Assembly (NCBI GenBank): GCA_002428985.1
Contig: DIYL01000053.1
Span: 47,700-111,699, forward strand
Length of the DNA stretch: 64,000 bases
Reading direction: 5' to 3'
Source: Anaerolineales bacterium UBA6055
Lineage (GTDB): Bacteria; Chloroflexota; Anaerolineae; Aggregatilineales; Phototrophicaceae
Below are positions 1 through 7,596 of the stretch, piece by piece (the stretch's first letter is position 1; each line of letters begins with the position of its first letter). The position numbers and the translations under genes were made by a program. Below the pieces are notes generated by a model. That model searched no databases, had not been told where the DNA came from, and was given only the letters and a program-made list of their open reading frames with translations.

Positions 1-105
1 GAGTTCGACGAATTTGATGAAGATTTTGAGGAAGACTTTGACGAGGATTTCGAAGACGACGAAGACTTCGATGATGAAGATGATGGTGGTGACGAAGACG
101 AATAA
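1..105 (+). CDS. C-terminal end of a protein with a very acidic tail (partial)
   Basis: Only the last 34 codons are inside the window; the stop is TAA at 103-105. Nearly every residue is Asp or Glu, with Phe at regular intervals (EFDEFDEDFEEDF pattern) and one Gly-Gly. The codons are ordinary and the frame is open to the window edge, so this is the tail of a real gene. Acidic tails of this kind occur in several unrelated bacterial proteins, such as RNA polymerase delta-like factors and nucleic-acid-binding proteins, so no function can be given from this piece. Confidence 0.7.
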   Translation, partial: EFDEFDEDFEEDFDEDFEDDEDFDDEDDGGDEDE

Positions 106-221
106 ACCATAATCTAGCAATCTCAAACAGACCTGTCTATCAATGATCGGCAGGTTCTCTCCACTATTTATTAAACTGCACAAAATCTCATCAATTCGTT
201 AGGCAGTTTCAGCTAAAGTTC

Positions 222-230
222 TGCTACAAT
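222..230 (+). promoter_or_regulatory. Extended -10 promoter element for the MFS gene
   Basis: TGCTACAAT matches an extended -10 (TG-N-TAtAAT) 35 bases upstream of the MFS start codon. No convincing -35 box lies at the usual distance, which is tolerated by extended -10 promoters. Confidence 0.4.
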
Positions 231-264
231 GCGTTGGGAAAAACCTTTCAACGAATGGTAGATT

Positions 265-1509
265 ATGCTCAACCTTCTTCGCGGTAAACGCAAAAACAAA
301 ATCACCTATTCACGTCAATTCTGGTTACTGTTTTGGGGATCATTTTTTACGCGCTCCAGCATTAGTATGATCTGGCCCTTTGTCACCGTTATCATTCGTG
401 AGCGACTCGACATCGCGCTGACAACAGCAGCTTTTCTCTTAACTATTCAATCCATTACAAGTTTACTGTCTACAATTGTCGTCAGTAGCATTATGGATAA
501 AGTTGGGCGTAAATTACCGATTGTGATTAGCTTAATCGGTGGTGCATTAGCTTTAGCAGCTATGGCAACTGCAAATACATTCGAGCAATGGGCGGTTTTG
601 ATGGCAATCTATGGGCTTTTTGTGCCGGTATTTAATATCGGGGTCAACACCATGGTTGCTGACATCGTTGCCCCAGAAAACCGTTCTCCAGCATATGCCC
701 TGATTCGTATGATTAGTAATGCAGGTATCGCCATTGGTCCGGTTATGGGTGGAGCATTGGTCACTCTGATGTCATTTGAAGCTGTCTATTATACAATTGC
801 CATAGCGTATGGATTGCTAACCATATTCATCATAACGATGATCCAAGAAACGATTCCGGATACCCTCGAAGCTGAAGACGACGAAACCGAAACAACCAAA
901 GGATACGGTTATATCCTGCGTGATACCGTATTTATGGGTATGTTTGCGATGTTCATGCTGGTGATGTTTGGTAATACGCAGATTTTTGTTCTGCTCCCCG
1001 TTTATGCAAAAGAGAACTTTGGTTTAGTAGAAAGCCAATATAGCCTACTCCTGACGATTAATGCAACCATGGTCGTATTATTCCAATATGCACTGACCAA
1101 ATTTACGGATCGGTATAAGCCGCTCCCTGTAATGGCATGGTCAGCGATTATTTATGCGATTGGATTAGGTACTGTAGCAGTTGGGTATGATCTACCAACA
1201 TTTGCAGTTAGCATGATTATCGTCACCATCGGAGAACTCATGCTGATGCCGACAGCTTTAACATTTATCGCCAACATCGCACCAACCGAATTACGAGCAC
1301 GTTATATGGGAATTTTTGGTTTAGGCTGGCCACTAGCAGCAGGTATCGGTCCGATTATAGGTGGATTTTTAAATGATAACTTTTCGCCAGTTGCTATGTG
1401 GATTGGTGCAAGTGGGATGGCGCTCATCGGTGCATTCGGATTTTTCCTGATTATGCTATATCAACAACGTACTAAAGCCAAGCGTGTAATGACAGCACCC
1501 GCACAATAA
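265..1509 (+). CDS. MFS transporter, 12-TM drug-exporter type
   Basis: 414 residues, the usual length for a 12-helix major facilitator. A short basic N-terminus (RGKRKNK) precedes the first helix. The loop between helices 2 and 3 carries MDKVGRK (about residues 77-83), the MFS motif A. A central cytoplasmic loop near residues 195-215 is acidic (EAEDDETE) and separates the two six-helix halves. Helix 5 has the GPVMGG proline/glycine pattern typical of DHA1 exporters. The substrate cannot be told. The gene stands alone, with a terminator hairpin directly behind it and the next gene convergent. Confidence 0.85.
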   Translation: MLNLLRGKRKNKITYSRQFWLLFWGSFFTRSSISMIWPFVTVIIRERLDIALTTAAFLLTIQSITSLLSTIVVSSIMDKVGRKLPIVISLIGGALALAAMATANTFEQWAVLMAIYGLFVPVFNIGVNTMVADIVAPENRSPAYALIRMISNAGIAIGPVMGGALVTLMSFEAVYYTIAIAYGLLTIFIITMIQETIPDTLEAEDDETETTKGYGYILRDTVFMGMFAMFMLVMFGNTQIFVLLPVYAKENFGLVESQYSLLLTINATMVVLFQYALTKFTDRYKPLPVMAWSAIIYAIGLGTVAVGYDLPTFAVSMIIVTIGELMLMPTALTFIANIAPTELRARYMGIFGLGWPLAAGIGPIIGGFLNDNFSPVAMWIGASGMALIGAFGFFLIMLYQQRTKAKRVMTAPAQ

Positions 1510-1513
1510 ATGA

Positions 1514-1536
1514 TGGAGGTGCCAAAGACACCTCCA
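1514..1536. terminator. Bidirectional terminator hairpin
   Basis: Perfect 8-bp stem TGGAGGTG/CACCTCCA with a 7-base loop, between the convergent MFS and hydrolase genes. A T-rich run (AGTTTTT) follows on the plus strand. Confidence 0.75.
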
Positions 1537-1547
1537 CTTAATAGTTT

Positions 1548-2498
1548 TTAAATCTCTAAACTCTCTTCAACACGATCTAGCCATTCATGAACAAGTTGTT
1601 TAAAGAGCAGGTCTTGTTCAATGTATACGCCATGTCCAGCACGGTCTAAAACTGCATATGTTGCACGACTGTAATTCTGAGATACACCAAATGCTTCAGC
1701 ATACCCAACGGTAGAATCTTGTCGCCCTGTAACAATAAGAGATGGCTTTGTATATGGCGTTTCTAATTCTCGTACATCAAAAGAAAAACTATAATTTTCG
1801 GGTTGGCGCAATTGACTCAAAAATTCAGCATCACCACGACTTAACGAATTACCAAACTCATTCAAAATCCGTTCAATAACAGGCTTTGTCTGGACAACAG
1901 TATTCCCCAATATAAGTGGCTCTGCCCCTTCTGGTATCATAGCAATAGCTTCTTCATCATAAGCAAAGACAACATGCTCAGGTAACTCCCGTTCGTTATC
2001 ATCAGGATTCACAACAGGAGCCATTAACATTACTCCATCAATTATATCGGGAGTTTGCTTCACCATACCCTGTGCAATATACCCACCATAAGAAAATCCC
2101 ACTAATACAAAGTTCTGGTCAGGTACAATAACACTCATAAAGTCATTCATGACGCGTAATATATCATCGGAGTTGTTCACATTAGGATTTGATGGTGAAC
2201 GCCCCATCCCCGGCATATCTGGATAAATTCGTTGAAAGCCCGTTCGTGTCTCAAATAACGGCTCATAAGCACCTAGCATAACTTCATGGTCAAGAGGGAA
2301 TCCATGTAAGATCAACAATGGCTTCCCTGTCCCACGTGTTTCATAGTGGATTTCAACATCATTTACTGTAATTGTCATAAGATTGCTCTCGACTTCCTGT
2401 GCCTTAACTTGTGAAGCGATATTGCCTAAACTGAGCATAAAAGCACCAGCACCAATACTCTTGAGGATATCTCTACGAGATAAGTGATAATCTGACAT
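1548..2498 (-). CDS. Tat-exported alpha/beta hydrolase
   Basis: About 316 residues. The N-terminus LSRRDILKSIG followed by a hydrophobic stretch is a twin-arginine signal, so the enzyme should be exported folded. The body is a classical alpha/beta hydrolase: HGF oxyanion region, nucleophile elbow GFSYGG (Ser about 136), acid Asp in GRQDSTV and base His in GHGVYIEQ. I start at the second Met of an ATGATG pair because GGAGG lies 5 bases before it; the longer frame from 2510 would put that Shine-Dalgarno on top of its own start codon. It follows the MerR gene by 48 bases on the same strand and is probably co-transcribed with it. Esterase, lipase or haloperoxidase-like activity is possible; the substrate is unknown. 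Confidence 0.85.
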   Translation of the reverse strand: MSDYHLSRRDILKSIGAGAFMLSLGNIASQVKAQEVESNLMTITVNDVEIHYETRGTGKPLLILHGFPLDHEVMLGAYEPLFETRTGFQRIYPDMPGMGRSPSNPNVNNSDDILRVMNDFMSVIVPDQNFVLVGFSYGGYIAQGMVKQTPDIIDGVMLMAPVVNPDDNERELPEHVVFAYDEEAIAMIPEGAEPLILGNTVVQTKPVIERILNEFGNSLSRGDAEFLSQLRQPENYSFSFDVRELETPYTKPSLIVTGRQDSTVGYAEAFGVSQNYSRATYAVLDRAGHGVYIEQDLLFKQLVHEWLDRVEESLEI

Positions 2499-2546
2499 CA
2501 TAACCTCCATAAAAAAGTTGATAGATGTTGTTGAACTATGGGTAAA

Positions 2547-3404
2547 TCATGATGACCGTAAAGGTGGGTATGATTGTTGTTTTTTTTCAACGGGGAATTG
2601 AATCTCAGCAATAGCTTGGTGTTCTCTATCAATAAACGGAAATCGATAAAATACCTCACGACCAGCGCCAGCAAACTGATATCCATTAGCACTCACCCAA
2701 TCGCCTAAAGCACTATAATTGCCATGCCCGAGACTTGGTCTACCTATCCGAACTAAAGTCAACATATGATTAACAGGTGCAAGTTGTGTGAGGGTCATAC
2801 TGTAGTTTTCAAGCGTTACACCTTGTACCCGATCAGATACAAGGAAACCAACTTCCATGTCTAAGTCTTCATCTTCCCAAACATCAGAATGAATAATGAC
2901 CATTATATGACTTAGATTGATTTTACCAACTTTTTCTGGAAGCTGTTTATATAGCTTCTCGCCCATAAGTTGCACATCATACAAATCCGCAAATGTTTGT
3001 CGAATAGAAAGGTATCGTTGTGCTGGTATAGACTTCAGAACAATATCATAATTCTCTAGCTTGCCGTCTCTATCAATTTGTTCAATCCGCGATTCAATAT
3101 AGCGAAAACGTGCCATTTCCTGCACCAATGTTTGCTCAACTTGTGCCATTCTGAGTGTTAGCATGCCACGAATTTCTTCTGTCGAAACGTCATCGTTTAA
3201 CAACCGCTTTATCTGTTCAAGGGATAAACCAAGTTCTTTGAGTGCTAAAATTTGATTAAGTTGTGCCAATTGATCAATCGTATAATAACGATACCCGGAG
3301 AATGGATCTGTATATCGTGGCTTAAGCAACCCACGTTTGTCATAGTAGCGTAATAACCTCCCAGAAACTTGTGCTATTTTTGAAAATTCACCAATTTGGA
3401 ACAT
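2547..3404 (-). CDS. MerR-family transcriptional regulator with GyrI-like effector domain
   Basis: 285 residues. Residues 1-70 form the MerR winged helix-turn-helix (FQIGEFSKIAQVSGRLLRYY...GLLKP, then GYRYYTIDQLAQL). A dimerisation helix follows at about 75-115, then a GyrI/BmrR-type effector-binding domain (about 125-275) with the usual YLSIRQ start. Such regulators respond to small hydrophobic or cationic compounds. The gene heads an operon with the exported hydrolase, and its promoter has the architecture MerR proteins act on (see the promoter entry), so autoregulation is likely. The inducer cannot be deduced. Confidence 0.88.
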   Translation of the reverse strand: MFQIGEFSKIAQVSGRLLRYYDKRGLLKPRYTDPFSGYRYYTIDQLAQLNQILALKELGLSLEQIKRLLNDDVSTEEIRGMLTLRMAQVEQTLVQEMARFRYIESRIEQIDRDGKLENYDIVLKSIPAQRYLSIRQTFADLYDVQLMGEKLYKQLPEKVGKINLSHIMVIIHSDVWEDEDLDMEVGFLVSDRVQGVTLENYSMTLTQLAPVNHMLTLVRIGRPSLGHGNYSALGDWVSANGYQFAGAGREVFYRFPFIDREHQAIAEIQFPVEKKQQSYPPLRSS

Positions 3405-3435
3405 CGTATTTACTCACATAATCAACAACGCACAT

Positions 3436-3466
3436 AGTCTAAAGTTTGACGCTAGGTCAAAGTCAA
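3436..3466 (-). promoter_or_regulatory. MerR-type promoter with 19-bp spacer and operator dyad
   Basis: On the minus strand TTGACT (-35, plus positions 3461-3466) and TAGACT (-10, 3436-3441) are separated by 19 bases, the over-long spacing typical of MerR-activated promoters. The spacer region holds a perfect inverted repeat TTTGAC-N5-GTCAAA at 3445-3461. It lies about 30 bases upstream of the MerR start codon. Confidence 0.7.
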
Positions 3467-3507
3467 GAAATTCATTCTTAAGATTAAAAGTAGGAGGATT
3501 ATAGTTA

Positions 3508-3531
3508 GACTCCCCAAATAACTGAGGAGTC
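3508..3531 (-). terminator. Possible terminator behind the BNR-propeller gene
   Basis: GACTCC/GGAGTC 6-bp stem with a 12-base loop, 19 bases past the stop codon of the minus-strand propeller gene and before the MerR promoter. There is no strong T-run, so it is only a weak candidate. Confidence 0.4.
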
Positions 3532-3549
3532 CGATAATTTATAGTCTGC

Positions 3550-6500
3550 TTAACCGATCACAGACACATCGCGATCAGCAAGGTCTTTATTAAACTGTGC
3601 CAGATCACCATCAACCAATGCAGTAAATGCACTGATTTGTTTGTTGATAATGCCCGATAGTTTTTCGTAAACAGCGTACGATTGATCGGTCGGAGGGAAT
3701 TCACCTAAGCTAACAACAGCTGGTAACGCCACCAGTCGATTAAGCGCCTGTGTCCCCTGATTCAAACGACCTGCCCAACCACCCGGCAAATCAGGGATTA
3801 AGATCACTTTTTCGATTTCGAGAATACTATCTTTGAGTGCAGTGGCTCGTTCTGCCAAATCCGATGTATCGTCAGATTTACCTAGACGTTCAGCAATATC
3901 GCCTAACTGAGAGCGATACCGACGCATCGAATTCAACATCTCAGTCGCTTCGCTATAGGTTTTGTAAATATCCATGAGCAGATCAAACTGTTTTTGTAAA
4001 TCTTCGTCGGATGCAGTTGATGTAGATTCTTTCACCAGTTTGACAGGTTGTGTCAGAGTCTCATCGCCAACAGTCAACGACACTTGATAGTCACCGGGTG
4101 CGACAGTTGGTCCTTCCATCCGGCTAAACTGGACATCAGAACCATTCAATGCAGGCGACACATCCAGTCGCATATCCCAGACAAAGCGGTTCCAACCTTT
4201 GTTTGCAGTAAGGTAGACACGTGTCATGTCTTTCTTTTCTTTGAGAGCCTTTCGGTCTTCATCGTCCATACTGGTGAACACCCGCAGCTCATTGTCGGCG
4301 TTGTCATTGAAAACCAGCGTGATTTTATCAGCTGGTACATCAGACAAATGATAAGTCACAATCACACCGCGTGGTGCATTTTCACCGGAATCAAGGAATT
4401 TGCGTTCCTTCACATTTTCAGGCGTAACTGTAAACGTATATGGTGCCATGACACCTGTTGAGCTCATATAAGTCTTACCCGGTTGGTCAATCAAACGACG
4501 TGCATCAATACTTGGCAATACGCGTTGTGTATCCCGTGGTTGGAGCAACACAGCTTGTTTACTGGCAATATCATCATGTAATTGATGAATAATCGTCAGA
4601 TCATCCAGAATCCAGATTGACCGCCCATGAGTACCTGCAATCAAATCAGTTCCTTTAACAAGTAAGTCATGGATAGGTGTGACTGGTAAATTGAGTTGGA
4701 ATGGCATCCAATTTGCACCATCATCAAAGGAGACAAAGACACCTTGTTCTGTACCCGAATAGAGCAAACCCTCACGCGCAGGATCACAACGGATTACACG
4801 TGTAAAATCATCTTCCGACATACCATTATCTATTTTTGTCCATGTCTGACCGTAGTCCGTGGTTTTGTATAGATACGGACTATAATCATCGAGTTTATAA
4901 CGGGTCGTCGCCATATAACACGTCCCCGCATCAAATGGCGAGGGCTCTAACATACTGACCATCGACCACTCAGGCAATTGTTCTGGCGTGATATTATCCC
5001 ATGTTTCACCACCATTTTTTGAGATATGAACAAGACCATCATCAGACCCTGCCCATAATAGTCCTTGCTCAAGTGGCGATTCGGCAAGTGCAAATACCGT
5101 CGCGTACATTTCAGCCCCGACAGAATCACGATTAATCGTTCCGCCTGTCAGTTGCAATGTATCAGGATCAGCACGCGTTAAATCTGGACTTATCGGCTCC
5201 CAGCTTTGACCTTCGTTGGTCGATTTAAAGATAATATTACCTGCGGCATATAGCGTATCGGTATCATGAGGCGAGAATAATATCGGATATGTCCATGCAA
5301 ATCGATAATCTGAATCAATCGCTGCCTCACCAGACATAAGTTCCGGCCATGTCGTGACCAAACGCAACTGCATCGTGCTATGATCATAGCGTTGAAGTGA
5401 GTTACCACCACCGGGTGAACTCCCAATTGCACCAACAAAAATCACATCGTCATTGTCAGGTTTAACAGCCAAATAACCACTTTCACCAGTGGCAGCGATA
5501 AACCCATCCATCCACATCAGCGAATTTTTATTATTCCGGCTAGGAACTGCAACACTACTGTTATCCTGTTGCGTCCCATAAACATAATATGGATCGCGAT
5601 TATCAGTTGTGATGTGATAGAACTGAGCTGTTGGTTGATTGAAAATAGTTGACCAAGATGCCCCACCATTCACAGATACATTCGCACCGCCGTCATTACC
5701 TTGCACCATAATTTGTGTATTTTGGGGATCAATCCACAAATCATGATTATCACCGTGTGGTGTACCAATCATGCCATAGGTGCGACCACCATCAATAGAT
5801 TTCCAGAAGCGCAAGTTATTGACATACACGGTATCAGGATCTTGTGGGTCGGCATGGACATGCATGTAATACCAAGCACGAGAGATAATATCCTTATTCG
5901 GTCCGACGAATTCCCATGTATCACCATAATCATCAGTACGATACATACCGCCTTCATCATGCTCAACAATCGCATAGACACGCCCTGATTGTGCTGGCGA
6001 TGCCGAAATACCAATTTTACCGAGAATGCCTTCTGGTAAGCCTTTATTTGTCGAGATATTTTCCCATGTCTCGCCACCATCCATTGACCGCCAAATGCCA
6101 CTATCTTCGCCACCACTGCTAATTTGGTAGAAGCTACGATATGCTTCCCACATCGTCGCATATAAAATACGCGGATTCGTTTCATCAATCGTGATGTCAA
6201 TCGCTCCAGCTTTTTCACTCACAAACAGGGTTTGTTGCCATGTCTGCCCGCCATCAGTCGATTTAAACACGCCGCGTTGTTGATTATTGCCAAACGCATG
6301 CCCCAACGCCGCCACCCAAACCGTGTCAGGGTCGTTCGGATGGATCACAATTTCGCCAATATGGCGAGTATCCTCTAGCCCCATATGTTGCCATGTACGA
6401 CCTGCATCTGTGGATTTATAAACACCATCACCATGCGATACATCAATCCGGATCGTTGCTTCGCCCATGCCTGCATAAATCACATTTGGATCAGCATGAG

Positions 6501-6720
6501 ACACCGCTAGCGCACCTACCGAGCTTGTTTTGAAGAATCCATCGGACACGCATTCCCAATATTGTCCTACATCTTCGGTTTTCCAGACACCGCCAGCACA
6601 TGCACCAAAATAAAATGTCCCGACATCACGCGGATCACCTGCAACAGCTACGACACGTCCACCACGAAATGGACCGATGCAACGCCATCGTGCAATACCC
6701 TCTAAATTCACATTTAACAT
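3550..6720 (-). CDS. Large BNR/sortilin-type beta-propeller protein (glycosidase-like)
   Basis: About 1056 residues. The first 730 are a chain of BNR/Asp-box repeats, seen as S-x-D-x-G-x-T-W variants (STDAGRTWQ, STDGGQTWQ, SMDGGETWE, TDDYGDTWE, STNEGQSWE, KNGGETWD, TTDYGQTWT, FDDGANWM), which build one or two beta-propellers as in VPS10/sialidase-like proteins. The C-terminal third has a beta-sandwich-like part and a helical end. No signal peptide or membrane helix is visible, so it is probably cytoplasmic. I start at the inner Met (MLNVNLEGI) because AGGGA lies 8 bases ahead and the family starts with a short lead before RCIGPFRGGR; the frame is open to 6774. The usual 'glycosyl hydrolase' label rests on the fold only; no catalytic residues can be assigned. 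Confidence 0.8.
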   Translation of the reverse strand: MLNVNLEGIARWRCIGPFRGGRVVAVAGDPRDVGTFYFGACAGGVWKTEDVGQYWECVSDGFFKTSSVGALAVSHADPNVIYAGMGEATIRIDVSHGDGVYKSTDAGRTWQHMGLEDTRHIGEIVIHPNDPDTVWVAALGHAFGNNQQRGVFKSTDGGQTWQQTLFVSEKAGAIDITIDETNPRILYATMWEAYRSFYQISSGGEDSGIWRSMDGGETWENISTNKGLPEGILGKIGISASPAQSGRVYAIVEHDEGGMYRTDDYGDTWEFVGPNKDIISRAWYYMHVHADPQDPDTVYVNNLRFWKSIDGGRTYGMIGTPHGDNHDLWIDPQNTQIMVQGNDGGANVSVNGGASWSTIFNQPTAQFYHITTDNRDPYYVYGTQQDNSSVAVPSRNNKNSLMWMDGFIAATGESGYLAVKPDNDDVIFVGAIGSSPGGGNSLQRYDHSTMQLRLVTTWPELMSGEAAIDSDYRFAWTYPILFSPHDTDTLYAAGNIIFKSTNEGQSWEPISPDLTRADPDTLQLTGGTINRDSVGAEMYATVFALAESPLEQGLLWAGSDDGLVHISKNGGETWDNITPEQLPEWSMVSMLEPSPFDAGTCYMATTRYKLDDYSPYLYKTTDYGQTWTKIDNGMSEDDFTRVIRCDPAREGLLYSGTEQGVFVSFDDGANWMPFQLNLPVTPIHDLLVKGTDLIAGTHGRSIWILDDLTIIHQLHDDIASKQAVLLQPRDTQRVLPSIDARRLIDQPGKTYMSSTGVMAPYTFTVTPENVKERKFLDSGENAPRGVIVTYHLSDVPADKITLVFNDNADNELRVFTSMDDEDRKALKEKKDMTRVYLTANKGWNRFVWDMRLDVSPALNGSDVQFSRMEGPTVAPGDYQVSLTVGDETLTQPVKLVKESTSTASDEDLQKQFDLLMDIYKTYSEATEMLNSMRRYRSQLGDIAERLGKSDDTSDLAERATALKDSILEIEKVILIPDLPGGWAGRLNQGTQALNRLVALPAVVSLGEFPPTDQSYAVYEKLSGIINKQISAFTALVDGDLAQFNKDLADRDVSVIG

Positions 6721-6898
6721 ATTGTTTTCCCTTGATAAAAATTTTCTATCGCCACTTATTGTAACGCGAATCATACATATCTAGCGAATTTCCAATCCTC
6801 ACGTGGAAATGATATGAAAATCACCAACTTTAGTTGATACAAAAACTATCGAATAATGATAGAATATTTATCAAAAGATACTAATTGAGGAGGGTAAT

Positions 6899-7387
6899 AT
6901 GACAGCACAAGCTCATGAAATGCTGATTATTGAAGGTCAGAAAACGTCTATGGCATTCTGTCCACCACTGCCAAAAGACCATTCCGACATAAAGTTATTA
7001 AGCGACGACGATATTAAAGCAGAAAAAGATATTCCCAGTATCATCTTCTCAACGGCATGTTGGCGACAATATATTGGAACTTGGGAATTAAAAGATGGGA
7101 AATTTTATCTCGTGGATGTGAAAGGGCGATTTAAGAAAACCAGCGATCAACCGATATTCGCTGATTGGGTGACATGCGTGTTACGGATCACCAGCGGTGA
7201 ACTACTTCATTATGTGCATATGGGCTTCGGGTCGGTATACGAATTCGAGAACCATATCAAAATTGAAAAAGGCATCGTAGTTGAAGAGCGTCGTGTAGAC
7301 AATCGGGAAAAAGACTTCAGTGAACGGGATCTCGGATGGGAAAATCTTCCGGGCAGTGAAAATGATTTTGATGGCGATGATTTTTAG
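6899..7387 (+). CDS. Conserved protein of unknown function, 162 residues
   Basis: A strong Shine-Dalgarno (GAGGAGGG) stands 6 bases before the ATG. The protein is soluble and mixed alpha/beta; its most striking part is FSTACWRQYIGTWELKDGKFYLVDVKGRF followed by a tryptophan (FADWVTCVLRI) and an HMGFGSVYE segment. The C-terminus is acidic (DFDGDDF). I recognise the overall pattern from uncharacterised bacterial proteins but know no function for it. It is monocistronic, between the divergent propeller gene and the TIR gene. Confidence 0.7.
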   Translation: MTAQAHEMLIIEGQKTSMAFCPPLPKDHSDIKLLSDDDIKAEKDIPSIIFSTACWRQYIGTWELKDGKFYLVDVKGRFKKTSDQPIFADWVTCVLRITSGELLHYVHMGFGSVYEFENHIKIEKGIVVEERRVDNREKDFSERDLGWENLPGSENDFDGDDF

Positions 7388-7545
7388 ATTCGGCAGACAC
7401 AACTAATGACTCTATACGTGGGGTATTATCAATAAATAGACGTACACCAATAATTTAAACAGTGGGTCATCAATGTGGCTCACTGTTCCCACATGTTAAC
7501 ACGCTATCCTCGTTATAAATTCAAACAATCTAACTTCAAATATTG

Positions 7546-7551
7546 TATAAT
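7546..7551 (+). promoter_or_regulatory. Possible -10 box for the TIR-TPR gene
   Basis: Perfect TATAAT 45 bases before the chosen start codon. No clear -35 box lies at 16-18 bases. Confidence 0.35.
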
Positions 7552-7596
7552 CACCCATGAGATTGCAGACATCAATGTGTGGGGATAGGTAACGTA

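Noticed and set aside
4048..6218. Several open frames on both strands inside the BNR-propeller gene (for example 4048-4461 plus, 5769-6218 minus)
   Set aside because: They lie wholly within a clearly coding gene, have no ribosome sites and translate to low-complexity His/Ile/Arg-rich strings typical of shadow frames.
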